Shown: positions 1 to 8,600, counted from the stretch's first letter. The stretch is DNA of 64,000 bases from Nocardiopsis_B mangrovi (GCF_042653925.1 NZ_JBHSFQ010000028.1:1-64000); one strand, 5' to 3'. Notes: a model not told the origin generated them from the sequence alone. Translations and numbers: made by a program.

Positions 1-2
1 TC

Positions 3-1220
3 GTTGCTTGTCTTCCTAAGACCGCTTGGCCTCCGACTTGCCCGGCGCGGCGCCACGGCCGTGCCGGGCCCGCCCGGCTCCGGTCGGGACGGGACGCGAT
101 CGGCGGGCGCGCCGCCGTCGCGGTCAGGCGCGCCCGACCCGCCGCCGGCTTCTCCCCCGGCCGGGTCCGCCGCCTTCGCCGCGCCGCCCGCGGCCTCGGG
201 CTCGGGGTCGGGGCCGGGGTCGGGCTCTTCCCCGGGCTCGGCGACGGTGCGCAGCGCCTCTTCGCGCCGCTCGACCATCAGGGCGGCGCGCTCGTGGCGG
301 CGGGCCGCGATGCGCGCCCGTGCCGCGGCGGTACGCGCGGTGGGCCATGCGGCGTCGATCTCGGCGTTGAGCGCCGAGCCGATGAGCACGGCCAGCGCCA
401 TCAGCCACAGCCAGGTCAGGATGGCGATCGGGGCCGCGAGCGAACCGTAGATCGTGACCTGCCCGAACGAGGCGCCGAGGTAGGCCCGGAGCAGGACCGA
501 GCCCAGGAGCAGGATGGCCGTGGCCAGCAGCGAGCCCGGCAGGTAGCGCCAGAGCGGGGGGCGCACCGGGGTCGCCAGGAGGTAGAGCAGGGTGACCGCG
601 CCGGTCGACAGGAAGGCCACCGCCGGCCAGTAGGCGGTGCCGAGGTGCCCCGCGGTCATCGGCAGCAGCTCGCGCACCGCCTCGGGCCCGGCGACCATGA
701 CCGGCAGCACGATCAGCGCGAAGAGCAGCGCCCCGATGTAGCCGAGGAAGGCGAGGACGCGCTGCCGGACGTAGCCGCGCAGGTCGTCGAGCCCGTAGGC
801 GATGGTGATGGCCTCGATGAACACGCTCATGGCCCGCGACCCCGACCACAGGGACACCAGGAACGTCACCGACAGGACCCCGCCCTGCGCGCCGCCCAGG
901 AACTCGTCGACCATCGGCGCCACCACGGAGTCGACGGCATCGGGGGTGAGGGCCTTGGCCGCGAGGTCGAGCAGCCAGCCGCGGATGTCGAGCACGGTCC
1001 CGGCCCCCAGGACGGGGGCGAGGTGGCCGAGGGTTCCGGCGACGCCGAGCAGGAGCGCCGGCAGGGACAGCAGGGAGAAGAAGGCGGCCTCGGCGGAGAG
1101 CCCGACGACGCGGGAGCGCACGACCGAGCGGACGGTGCGGACGACGATGAGGGCGGGGGTTCCCAGGCGCGGGTGGCGCCGCCGCCATGCCTCGGCGGCA
1201 CGCCGGGTACGCTCCCGCAT
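3..1220 (-). CDS. YihY/virulence factor BrkB family membrane protein (3' end off window)
   Basis: An integral membrane protein of the YihY/BrkB family, whose molecular function is not established. The reading frame starts at ATG 1220 (GTG 1229 is also in frame) and is still open at the left edge, so the C-terminus is missing. After a basic N-terminus there are about six hydrophobic segments, including AEAAFFSLLSLPALLLGV and GSLAAPIAILTWLWLMALAV, the latter typical of the family. The transmembrane core is followed by an Arg/Ala-rich and then Glu/Pro/Gly-rich hydrophilic tail of more than 100 residues. No neighbour suggests a pathway. The family call is good; the tail is low complexity. Confidence 0.85.
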   Translation of the reverse strand, partial: MRERTRRAAEAWRRRHPRLGTPALIVVRTVRSVVRSRVVGLSAEAAFFSLLSLPALLLGVAGTLGHLAPVLGAGTVLDIRGWLLDLAAKALTPDAVDSVVAPMVDEFLGGAQGGVLSVTFLVSLWSGSRAMSVFIEAITIAYGLDDLRGYVRQRVLAFLGYIGALLFALIVLPVMVAGPEAVRELLPMTAGHLGTAYWPAVAFLSTGAVTLLYLLATPVRPPLWRYLPGSLLATAILLLGSVLLRAYLGASFGQVTIYGSLAAPIAILTWLWLMALAVLIGSALNAEIDAAWPTARTAAARARIAARRHERAALMVERREEALRTVAEPGEEPDPGPDPEPEAAGGAAKAADPAGGEAGGGSGAPDRDGGAPADRVPSRPEPGGPGTAVAPRRASRRPSGLRKTSN

Positions 1221-1396
1221 TCTGCTCACGAATGACAACGCTAAAGGCGCGCGGGCGCCCGTGTGCGGGCACCGGCCCCAAGGGGGCCGGATCCGGTCGA
1301 TTCGATGGCCAACCGTGACCGGAATTTCCTAGTTGCCCCGTAGATAATGTCCGCTTTACGTGACGTGCTTCACCGCCGCGCGCGCGAACGCACGCC

Positions 1397-1425
1397 TGGA
1401 CATAGGCGCTCCGGCGTGACATTGT
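1397..1425 (+). promoter_or_regulatory. Probable promoter of the sulfate-assimilation operon
   Basis: A TGGACA box (1397-1402, five of six matches to TTGACA) is separated by 17 bp from CATTGT (1420-1425), which fits the loose actinobacterial -10 (A at position 2, T at position 6). Seven bases later comes the ATG of the leader peptide at 1433, so transcription would begin at or next to that ATG and the leader ORF would be leaderless. Predicted from spacing only. Confidence 0.5.
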
Positions 1426-1432
1426 CGTGAAC

Positions 1433-1522
1433 ATGATCGCTGCCCTGGACCCGATGCTCTGCGTGCGCCGGCACGTGGACTTCCTTCGGGTCCGCAGTGC
1501 CATCTGTCGCAACGTCGGCTGA
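1433..1522 (+). CDS. Putative cysteine-responsive leader peptide upstream of sirA
   Basis: A 29-residue ORF ending 170 bp before sirA. Its core, CVRRHVDFLRVRSAIC (C10 to C25), matches the R-x-HVD-x-x-RV-x-SA-x-C pattern that I recall from small actinobacterial proteins annotated as putative leader peptides next to sulfur genes. Two Cys codons (10 and 25) sit in the conserved part. A start at ATG 1433 places it seven bases after a -10-like CATTGT; ATG 1454 (Met8) is an alternative that keeps the whole core. The likely role is attenuation: ribosomes stalling at Cys codons when cysteine is scarce would alter folding of the 170-nt region before sirA. That mechanism is inferred by analogy with cysteine attenuators in mycobacteria. 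I see no clear intrinsic terminator in the spacer, only a weak stem around 1608-1628. Confidence 0.7.
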   Translation: MIAALDPMLCVRRHVDFLRVRSAICRNVG

Positions 1523-1692
1523 CTTCGCCGCACATCTGTGTTCCGCCCATTCTCAGGGCGTGAGCGGCGCCGACGTCCCACACCACCCTTCCTGTCCTCT
1601 TCGCGTCCCGGTACAGCGCCGTGCCGGAAACGCGGGGTGCGGTGTGGTGCGCGCCGGCCCGCGCGCCCCGCAACCGCTCGGAGGACCCCGCG

Positions 1693-3384
1693 ATGCCTCC
1701 CACGTCCGCATCGACCGGCGCCGCCGCGTCCCGGCGGCCCCGCCGAGGCGAGGGCCAATGGGCCCTCGGCTACCGCGAGCCGCTGAACAAGAACGAAGAG
1801 AACAAGAAGAACGACGACGGGCTCAACGTCCGCCGCCGCATCATCGACATCTACGCCAAGGCCGGCTTCGACTCCATCGACCCCGCCGACCTGCGCGGCC
1901 GCCTCCGCTGGTACGGGCTGTACACCCAGCGGGCCCCCGGCATCGACGGCGGCAAGACCGCGGTCCTGGAGCCCGAGGAGCTCGACGACCGCTACTTCAT
2001 GCTGCGGGTGCGCATCGACGGCGGGCAGCTCAGCGTGGCGCAGCTCCGCGCCGTCGCGGAGATCTCCACCGCCTACGGCCGCGACACCGCCGACATCACC
2101 GACCGCCAGAACGTGCAACTGCACTGGGTGCGCATCGAGGACGTCCCGGCGATCTGGGAGAAGCTGGAGGCGGTGGGGCTGTCCACCACTGAGGCCTGCG
2201 GCGACACCCCCCGCGTGATCTTGGGCTGCCCGCTGGCCGGAATCGCCGACGACGAGGTCATCGACGCCACCCCCGAGATCCAGCGGGTCCACGACGACCA
2301 CATCGGCAGCCCGCTCTTCTCCAACCTGCCGCGCAAGTTCAAGACCTCCATCGCGGGCTGCTCCGTCCACTGCACCAACCACGAGATCAACGACGTGGCG
2401 TTCGTGGGGGTCACCGGTCCCGACGGCGCCCCCGGCTACGACCTGTTCGTCGGCGGCGGGCTGTCCACCAACCCGATGTTCGCCCAGCGGCTGGGCACGT
2501 TCGTCCGCCCCGACCAGCTGAGCGAGGTGTGGGCGGGCGTCTGCTCGGTCTTCCGCGACTACGGCTACCGGCGGCTGCGGCACCGCGCCCGGATCAAGTT
2601 CCTGGTCAAGGACTGGGGAGCGGCGAAGTTCCGCGAGGTCCTGGAGAAGGACTACCTCGGCTACGCGCTGCCCGACGGCCCCGCCCCCGAGCTGGACCCC
2701 GGCACCCGCCGCGACCACGTCGGCGTGCACCGGCAGCGCGACGGCCGCAACTACGTGGGGTTCGCCCCGCGCGTGGGCCGGGTCTCGGGGACCAAGCTGG
2801 CGCGCATCGCCGACCTCGCAGAGGCGCACGGCTCGGACCGCGTCCGCACGACCGCCGACCAGAAGCTGGTCGTCCTGGACGTCGCCGACGACCGCGTCGA
2901 CTCCCTCGTCGACGCACTGGAGGCCGAGGACCTGCAGGTGCGGCCGAGCACGTTCCGGCGCCAGACCATGGCCTGCACCGGCATCGAGTACTGCAAGCTC
3001 GCGATCGTCGAGACCAAGGCGCGCGGTATCTCGCTGATCGACGAGCTGGAGCGGCGGCTGCCGGACTTCCCCGAGCCGATCACCGTCAACATCAACGGCT
3101 GCCCCAACTCGTGCGCGCGCATCCAGGTCGCCGACATCGGGCTCAAGGGCCAGTTGGTGACCGACCGCGGCACCGGCGAGCAGGTCGAGGGGTTCCAGGT
3201 GCACCTGGGCGGGGGCATGGGGCTCAACGCGGGGTTCGGCCGCAAGGTGCGCGGGCTCAAGACCACGGCCGCCGAGCTGCCCGACTACGTGGAGCGGGTG
3301 CTGCGCCGCTTCCTGGAGCAGAAGGCGGACGGAGAGGCGTTCGCGCAGTGGGCGGCCCGGGCCGCCGAGGCGGACCTGGCGTGA
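1693..3384 (+). CDS. sirA: Ferredoxin-dependent sulfite reductase (nitrite/sulfite reductase family)
   Basis: Reduces sulfite to sulfide with six electrons from ferredoxin, using siroheme coupled to a [4Fe-4S] cluster. The 563-aa length equals that of the Mycobacterium tuberculosis enzyme. Cluster and siroheme cysteines are visible as C428-x5-C434 (ACTGIEYC) and C470-x3-C474 (NGCPNSC). Y77 (WYGLYTQR) and C169 (TEACGDT) align with the Tyr69-Cys161 pair that forms a covalent cross-link beside the active site of the mycobacterial enzyme, both shifted by eight. Start ATG 1693 was chosen because GGAGG (1680-1684) lies eight bases upstream; the frame extends to 1621 without a comparable site. It is followed by a zinc-ribbon gene, cysH and a sirohydrochlorin chelatase, which confirms the assimilatory role. 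Confidence 0.95.
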   Translation: MPPTSASTGAAASRRPRRGEGQWALGYREPLNKNEENKKNDDGLNVRRRIIDIYAKAGFDSIDPADLRGRLRWYGLYTQRAPGIDGGKTAVLEPEELDDRYFMLRVRIDGGQLSVAQLRAVAEISTAYGRDTADITDRQNVQLHWVRIEDVPAIWEKLEAVGLSTTEACGDTPRVILGCPLAGIADDEVIDATPEIQRVHDDHIGSPLFSNLPRKFKTSIAGCSVHCTNHEINDVAFVGVTGPDGAPGYDLFVGGGLSTNPMFAQRLGTFVRPDQLSEVWAGVCSVFRDYGYRRLRHRARIKFLVKDWGAAKFREVLEKDYLGYALPDGPAPELDPGTRRDHVGVHRQRDGRNYVGFAPRVGRVSGTKLARIADLAEAHGSDRVRTTADQKLVVLDVADDRVDSLVDALEAEDLQVRPSTFRRQTMACTGIEYCKLAIVETKARGISLIDELERRLPDFPEPITVNINGCPNSCARIQVADIGLKGQLVTDRGTGEQVEGFQVHLGGGMGLNAGFGRKVRGLKTTAAELPDYVERVLRRFLEQKADGEAFAQWAARAAEADLA

Positions 3385-3397
3385 GGCGGGAGGCGCC

Positions 3398-3598
3398 ATG
3401 AGCGAGCGGGCGGCCCCTTACTACTGCCCCTACTGCGGCGACGAGGACCTGGTCCCCTACGAGGGCGACGCCGAGAAGGGCGCCGGGTACGCCTGGGCGT
3501 GCCTGTCGTGCACACGGGTCTTCCGGGTGAAGTTCGTCGGCCTGCGCGGCGCCGCCGCGCAGGGCCGCGCCACGAGCGGAACGGACGGGACAACATGA
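3398..3598 (+). CDS. Small zinc-ribbon protein between sirA and cysH
   Basis: A 66-residue protein with two Cys pairs, YYCPYCGDED near the N-terminus and ACLSCTRVF about 25 residues later. Together they make a compact zinc ribbon or rubredoxin-like metal site. No catalytic domain is present. It starts 13 bp after the sirA stop, and its TGA overlaps the cysH ATG (ATGA), so it is translationally coupled in the operon. A small ORF in this position is, as far as I recall, also found in Streptomyces cys operons, which argues for a real function such as metal/cluster delivery or a protein-interaction adaptor for sulfite reductase. The function is unknown. Confidence 0.85.
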   Translation: MSERAAPYYCPYCGDEDLVPYEGDAEKGAGYAWACLSCTRVFRVKFVGLRGAAAQGRATSGTDGTT

Positions 3599-4287
3599 AC
3601 GTCACACTGGACGGCAAGGCGCTGGCCGAACGGGCGGCGGCCGAACTGGAGGAGGCCCCGGCCACCGAGATCATCCGCTGGGCGGCGGAGACCTTCGGCG
3701 ACCGGCTGTGCCTGACCTCCTCCATGGCCGACGCGCTCATGGTCGACCTGGTCTCCGGGGTCCGGCCGGGGGTCGACGTGATCTTCCTCGACACCGGGTA
3801 CCACTTCGCCGAGACGATCGGCACCCGCGACGCGGTCGCGTCGGTGTACCCGATCACCCTCGTCAACGTCACCCCGCGGCGCACGGTCGCCGAGCAGGAC
3901 CGCGACCTCGGCCCGCGGCTGCACGGGCGCAATCCGGACATCTGCTGCCACCTGCGCAAGGTGGAACCGCTGCAACGGGCGCTGGAGCCCTATGACGCGT
4001 GGGTCAGCGGGGTGCGCCGCGACGAGTCCGCCACCCGCCGCGGTGCCGGCGTGGTGGAGTGGAGCGCCCGCCGCGGGATGGTCAAGGTCAACCCCATCGC
4101 GCGGTGGACGCAGGAGGACGTGGACACCTACATCGCCGAGAAGGGGGTGCTGGTCAACCCGTTGCAGTACGACGGCTACCCCTCGATCGGCTGCGCGCCC
4201 TGCACCCGCCGCGTTGCTCCCGGAGACGACCCGCGCAGCGGACGCTGGGCGGGCACCGGCAAGACCGAATGCGGAATCCACCTGTGA
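3595..4287 (+). CDS. cysH: Adenylyl-sulfate (APS/PAPS) reductase, CysH family
   Basis: Reduces activated sulfate to sulfite with thioredoxin. The 230-aa protein has the ATP-sulfurylase-like fold residues (LTSSMADALMV, FLDTGYHFAET), two cysteine pairs, C117-C118 (DICCHLRK) and C200-x2-C203 (GCAPCTRR), and catalytic C226 in the C-terminal ECGIHL. The CC/CxxC pairs bind a [4Fe-4S] cluster and mark an APS-type reductase rather than the cluster-free PAPS enzyme of E. coli. The start overlaps the stop of the zinc-ribbon gene, and the stop overlaps the GTG of the chelatase. No cysC, cysD or cysN is seen in this window, so sulfate activation must be encoded elsewhere. Confidence 0.95.
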   Translation: MNVTLDGKALAERAAAELEEAPATEIIRWAAETFGDRLCLTSSMADALMVDLVSGVRPGVDVIFLDTGYHFAETIGTRDAVASVYPITLVNVTPRRTVAEQDRDLGPRLHGRNPDICCHLRKVEPLQRALEPYDAWVSGVRRDESATRRGAGVVEWSARRGMVKVNPIARWTQEDVDTYIAEKGVLVNPLQYDGYPSIGCAPCTRRVAPGDDPRSGRWAGTGKTECGIHL

Positions 4288-5096
4288 CCGCGGCGGAGCA
4301 GGGCGCACCGGGATCGGGGCCGGGGGCGCCGGACGGATCGGAGTCGGGGCCGCCTCTGGTCGCCGTCGCGCACGGCAGCCGCGACGGGCGGTCGGCCCGG
4401 GAGGTCGAGCGGATCTTCGCGCGCGTGCGGCGGCTGCGGCCGGGCCTCGACGTGCGGGTGGCCTACCTGGACCACGCCTCCCCGAGTGCGGAGGAGGCGC
4501 TGACCGCGCTGGCGGCGGAGGGTGCGGGGGCGGCCGTGGTCCTGCCCGTGCTGCTCACCGCCGCCTACCACAGCAAGGTCGACCTTCCGGGGGTCCTCGA
4601 CAGGGTCCGCGCCGGGGCCCCGTGGCTCCAGGTGCGCTACGGCGACCCCCTCGGTCCCGATCCCCTGCTGCTGGACGCGGTGGAGCAGCGGCTGGCGGAG
4701 GCCGGCGCGGTGGCGGAGCCCGGGACCGCACTGGTCCTGGCCTCGGCCGGGTCCGGCGACCCGGCCGCCACCGCGGTGATCGAGGGGGCGGCCCGGGCGC
4801 TGGCACGGCGCGGGCCGTGGCTGCGGGTGGTCCCGGCGTACGCGTCGGCGGCCTCCCCCTCCCCGGGGCAGGCGGTCGCGCGGCTGCGCGCCGCGGGTGC
4901 GGAGCGGGTGGCCGTCGCCTCCTACCTCCTCGCCCCCGGCTTCTTCGCCGACCGCGTGGCCGGCCGGGCGCTCGCAGCGGGCGCCTTCGCCGTGTCCCCG
5001 GCGCTGGGCGACGCTCCGCAACTGGCGCGGGTCGCCCTGTCCCGCTACGACGCCGCCCGGGACCGCGCCCCGCTGTCCCGCATCCGGACCGGCTGA
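4284..5096 (+). CDS. Sirohydrochlorin chelatase (CbiX/SirB family)
   Basis: Inserts iron into sirohydrochlorin to make siroheme, the cofactor of the upstream sulfite reductase; cobalt insertion for B12 is the alternative role of the family. At 270 aa it is a two-repeat CbiX-type protein. The first half carries the metal-binding AHGSRD and HSKVDLPG motifs. The second half (LASAGSGDP, SYLLAPGFF) has lost the equivalent catalytic His, as usual. GTG 4284 overlaps the cysH stop as GTGA, giving four-base coupling. It is the last gene of the operon, before the hairpin at 5121. Operon position favours the siroheme role. Confidence 0.9.
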   Translation: MTAAEQGAPGSGPGAPDGSESGPPLVAVAHGSRDGRSAREVERIFARVRRLRPGLDVRVAYLDHASPSAEEALTALAAEGAGAAVVLPVLLTAAYHSKVDLPGVLDRVRAGAPWLQVRYGDPLGPDPLLLDAVEQRLAEAGAVAEPGTALVLASAGSGDPAATAVIEGAARALARRGPWLRVVPAYASAASPSPGQAVARLRAAGAERVAVASYLLAPGFFADRVAGRALAAGAFAVSPALGDAPQLARVALSRYDAARDRAPLSRIRTG

Positions 5097-5120
5097 CCCG
5101 GGAGGCCGGACAGGCCGCGT

Positions 5121-5153
5121 GGGCCCGCGCCACCACCGTGGTGGCGCGGGCCC
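5121..5153 (+). terminator. Hairpin terminator of the sulfate-assimilation operon
   Basis: Perfect inverted repeat with 16-bp arms (gggcccgcgccaccac and its complement) around a single central base, 24 bp after the last stop codon of the operon. No U-tract follows, as is common in high-GC actinobacteria. Confidence 0.75.
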
Positions 5154-5381
5154 GCGGCCCGGCTCCTTCCGGCCGAACCGACGGGCACCGACACGCGTCC
5201 ACGGGACCGCCGGGCCGGTACGCGCGGGTGGCCGGGGGCACTCGCGCCGGGGCGGTACACGCGGATGGCGCCCGCCTGCGCGGTCGGTCCGGAGGGCTGT
5301 CGGATGCCCCTGACCGGGCGGCTACGCTGGATCCCACCACCCGACCGAATCGCGTTCGGTTTCAACCGGAAGGGCGTGCCG

Positions 5382-7013
5382 ATGCCAGCCACCCATGAGG
5401 TGTTCAACCAGCCGGGACCGCTGGAGGGGCACGACGTCGCCGCCGATGCCGCGCTGACCGAGGGGCTGGAGCGCGAGGGGGCGGGCTGGGCCGGGGCGGA
5501 GCTGCACGAGCTGGGGCGGCTGGCCGGGACCGCGCGCGTGCGCGGGTGGGCCGAGCAGGCCGACACCTACGGCCCGGTGCTGCGGACCCACGACCGCTAC
5601 GGGCACCGCGTCGACGAGGTCGACTTCCACCCCGCCTGGCACGTCCTCACCGACACCGCCGTGACCCACGGGCTGCACGCCGCCCCCTGGGCCGACGACC
5701 GGCCCGGCGCGCACGTCGCCCGCACGGCCAAGTTCTACGCGTGGTCCCAGGTGGAGAACGGGCACGGCTGCCCGATCTCCATGACCTACGCCGCCGTGCC
5801 CGCGCTGCGCCGCTCCCCCGCCCTGGCCGCCCGGTTCGAGCCGCTGCTGACAGCGCGCAGCTACGATTTCGGCCTGCGCCCGCCGCTGGCCAAGGAGGGC
5901 CTGCTCGCGGGAATGTCGATGACCGAGAAGCAGGGCGGCTCCGATGTCCGGGCGAACACCACCCGCGCCGTCCCGGGGGCCGACGGCACCTACCGGCTGA
6001 CCGGGCACAAGTGGTTCACCTCCGGCCCCATGGGCGACGTCTTCCTCACTCTCGCCCAGGCGCCCGAGGGGCTGACCTGCTTCCTGGTCCCCCGCGTCCT
6101 CGACGATGGCACCCGCAACACGCTGCACATCCAGCGCCTGAAGAACAAGCTGGGCAACCGCTCCAACGCGTCCGCCGAGCTGGAGTACGACGGTGCGGCG
6201 GGCTGGGCGGTGGGCGACCCCGGCGACGGCGTGCGGACCATCATCGAGATGGTCAACTGCACGCGCCTCGACTGCGTCATCGGTTCCGCCGCCGGCATGC
6301 GCGCCGGGCTGGCCCAGGCGGTGCACCACGCCGGCGGGCGGCACGCCTTCGGCCGCGCGCTCATCGACCAGCCCCTGATGCGCAACGTGCTGGCCGACCT
6401 CGCGGTGGAGTCCGAGGCGGCAACGGCCCTGATGATGCGCCTGGCCGGCGCGGTGGACCGCTCCGTCCGCGGCGACGCCGCCGAGACCGCGTTCCGCCGC
6501 CTGGCGGTGGCCGTGGGCAAGTTCTGGGTCACCAAGCGGCAGCCCGCCCATGCCGCCGAGGCCCTGGAGTGCCTGGGCGGCAACGGGTACATCGAGGAGT
6601 CGGGGATGCCGCGGCTGTTCCGCGAATCGCCGCTGAACTCCATCTGGGAGGGCTCGGGCAACGTCGCCGCGCTGGACGTCCTGCGCGCCATGGCCACGCG
6701 GCCCGACGGCGTCGAGGCATTCACGGCCGAACTGGCGCTCGCCGAAGGGGCCGACCGCCGGTTCGACGCCGCGCTCAAGCGGCTGCACGCGGAGTTCGCC
6801 GACTCCGGCCACCTGGAGGCGCGGGCCCGCCGGGTCGTCGAGCTGATGGCGCTCACGCTCCAGGCGTCGCTGCTGATCCGCCACAGCCCGGCGCCGGTCG
6901 CCGACGCGTTCGTGGGGTCGCGCCTGGGCGGCGACGGCGGTGCCGTCTTCGGCACCCTGCCCGCCGGGACCGACACCGCGGCCATCATCGACCGCAGCCG
7001 CCCGCGCGGCTGA
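5382..7013 (+). CDS. AidB-like acyl-CoA dehydrogenase
   Basis: FAD-dependent acyl-CoA dehydrogenase fold, 543 aa, longer than ordinary ACADs and matching the AidB/DNA-alkylation-response subgroup. Typical features are TEKQGGSDVRANTTRA (FAD/substrate loop), HKWFTSGPMGD, and the C-terminal ALECLGGNGYIEE and IWEGSGN motifs. AidB proteins bind DNA and weakly oxidise isovaleryl-CoA in E. coli; the role in actinomycetes is unclear. ATG 5382 follows a GGAAGGG ribosome-binding site, and a TACGCT -10-like box at 5323-5328 implies a 5' leader of about 50 nt. It stands alone. A plain acyl-CoA dehydrogenase function cannot be excluded. Confidence 0.88.
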   Translation: MPATHEVFNQPGPLEGHDVAADAALTEGLEREGAGWAGAELHELGRLAGTARVRGWAEQADTYGPVLRTHDRYGHRVDEVDFHPAWHVLTDTAVTHGLHAAPWADDRPGAHVARTAKFYAWSQVENGHGCPISMTYAAVPALRRSPALAARFEPLLTARSYDFGLRPPLAKEGLLAGMSMTEKQGGSDVRANTTRAVPGADGTYRLTGHKWFTSGPMGDVFLTLAQAPEGLTCFLVPRVLDDGTRNTLHIQRLKNKLGNRSNASAELEYDGAAGWAVGDPGDGVRTIIEMVNCTRLDCVIGSAAGMRAGLAQAVHHAGGRHAFGRALIDQPLMRNVLADLAVESEAATALMMRLAGAVDRSVRGDAAETAFRRLAVAVGKFWVTKRQPAHAAEALECLGGNGYIEESGMPRLFRESPLNSIWEGSGNVAALDVLRAMATRPDGVEAFTAELALAEGADRRFDAALKRLHAEFADSGHLEARARRVVELMALTLQASLLIRHSPAPVADAFVGSRLGGDGGAVFGTLPAGTDTAAIIDRSRPRG

Positions 7014-7586
7014 GGCCGGGGCCGCGGCCGCGGCGGGGGTTCCGGTCGGCGGCCGGAGCGGAATCGGACGGCGGCCACCGCCCTCTCCCGGGGGAATTCC
7101 GGGCCGCGCGGCCCGCGCCGCCGGGGTGCGCCGCGCGGTCAGGGGCCGCGATCCGGGGCGGGCGCACACGCGAATTCGCTCCGGGCCGGGTCCCTTCGCC
7201 GCCCCGCAATACGCCGCGCCCGCGGATCCCGGTCACCCGGTGCGCCGCGAAGGTAGCGGCGCGCGATTCGACAAGGTCAGGAATACCTTCCTCACCGGAA
7301 CGGAAGAACTGACCGTGCGGCGAATGGGCGCAGCCGGGGCCCGCCGGAAATCCGGGGCGGCTCCCCCGCTATCCGCCGGGCGGTCGCGGACGGTTCGGGG
7401 ATCGATTTCCCATTGCCCTCCGCGACGCGTTCACGGGGCCGGTGCGCGCGCGGAATTGCGCGTTTTCCGGTGCCGCGCGCCGCGGGGCCCGATCCGCGCC
7501 GGGCGGGGCGCCCCCGGCGGGCCCGCGGTCCGGCGCGTGTCGCGCCGCGCGCGTTCGGCGGGCGCTGCCGTCTAACCTCGGAAGCC
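7014..7586. other. 573-bp intergenic region without a recognisable gene
   Basis: Frames here lack codon bias and family motifs in both directions. A stretch around 7275-7318 has complementary ends (ggtcag and ctgacc) enclosing a ccttcc/ggaag stem, which could fold in RNA. The right end carries TAACCT (7573-7578), a possible -10 for the next gene. Nothing else can be supported. Confidence 0.4.
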
Positions 7587-8354
7587 ATGAGTTCCATTTC
7601 CGACACCGCGCCGCGCTTCCGCTCGCTGCTTCCGTCCGGCGGCGACACCGCCCCGGACGCCGACCTCGCCGCCGCCTACGCCTACCCCGAGGGCCTGGAA
7701 CGGCCCTGGCTGCGCGGCAACATGGTCGCCAGCGCCGATGGCGGCGCCTGGGGCCCCTCCGGGCGCACCGCCGAGCTCTCGTCACCGCCGGACCGCGCGG
7801 TGATGGGCGTGCTGCGCGCGCTGGCCGACGTCGTGCTGGCCGGCGCGGCGACCGCGCGGATCGAGGGGTACCGCCCGGTGCGTCCGCGCGAGGTGTGGGG
7901 CGCGCTGCGCGCCGGCCGGCCGGCGACGCCGCCGGTGGCGGTGGTCACCCGCACCCTGGAGGTCCACCCCGATCTGCTCGCGGAGGCGCCCGGCGACGCC
8001 CGGACGATCGTGTTCACGACGGAGTCGGCCCCGGCCGACCGGCGCCGCGCCGCGGAGCGCGTGGCCGATGTGGTCGTGGCCGGGGAGGATTCCGTGCGGC
8101 CCGAGGCGGTGCTGACCGCATTGGCGGACCGGGGCCTGCCGCGCGTGCTGACCGAGGGCGGGCCGCACCTGCTCGCCGAATTCGCCTCGGCCGGGCTGCT
8201 GGACGAATTGTGCCTGACGGTCAGCCCGCACCTGCTGGGACCGGCCGCGTCGCGGATCGTCGCGGGGGACTCCCCGGCGCACACCCGCGAACTGCGGCTC
8301 GACGGGGTCCTGGAATCCTCCGGATCGCTGTTCCTGAGATACACGCGCGCGTGA
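7587..8354 (+). CDS. Pyrimidine reductase / RibD C-terminal domain protein
   Basis: A 255-aa dihydrofolate-reductase-fold protein of the RibD_C family. It shows the substrate-site stretch RGNMVASADGG, the NADPH-binding region DVVLAGAATARIEGY, and LTEGGPHLLAEF near the C-terminus, all typical of riboflavin-type pyrimidine reductases. The deaminase half of RibD is absent, and no rib genes are adjacent, so the substrate is uncertain. ATG 7587 lies eight bases after a TAACCT -10-like hexamer, and I see no strong Shine-Dalgarno site, so translation may be leaderless. Confidence 0.85.
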   Translation: MSSISDTAPRFRSLLPSGGDTAPDADLAAAYAYPEGLERPWLRGNMVASADGGAWGPSGRTAELSSPPDRAVMGVLRALADVVLAGAATARIEGYRPVRPREVWGALRAGRPATPPVAVVTRTLEVHPDLLAEAPGDARTIVFTTESAPADRRRAAERVADVVVAGEDSVRPEAVLTALADRGLPRVLTEGGPHLLAEFASAGLLDELCLTVSPHLLGPAASRIVAGDSPAHTRELRLDGVLESSGSLFLRYTRA

Positions 8355-8600
8355 TCGCCGCCTATTCCGGCGCGTTACGCGCCGGAAGTGGCCGGTTTCG
8401 GCAGCCCCCCGTCCGCGCATAAAGACCCCCCGACGGGACATACCCCGAGTGGGGCTTCCGCGGCGGGCACCTTCCGGACGGGGTAGGACGTGAAACAATC
8501 CGGTATTCACCCCGAAAGCGTGCGGTGGCGCCGAGAGAAGGACGGACGAGTGACATCTGGATCAGTGTGACCCCGCATTCCGGGCGAGAGGATGAACGTA

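Noticed and set aside
1221..1396. A tRNA or other stable RNA in the gap before the sirA promoter.
   Set aside because: No cloverleaf or T-loop consensus could be found on either strand.
124..3399. A 1091-codon open frame on the minus strand spanning the sirA operon.
   Set aside because: Its product is Arg/Ala/Pro-rich without any domain, and it lies opposite the unmistakable sirA reading frame. It is an artefact of high GC content.
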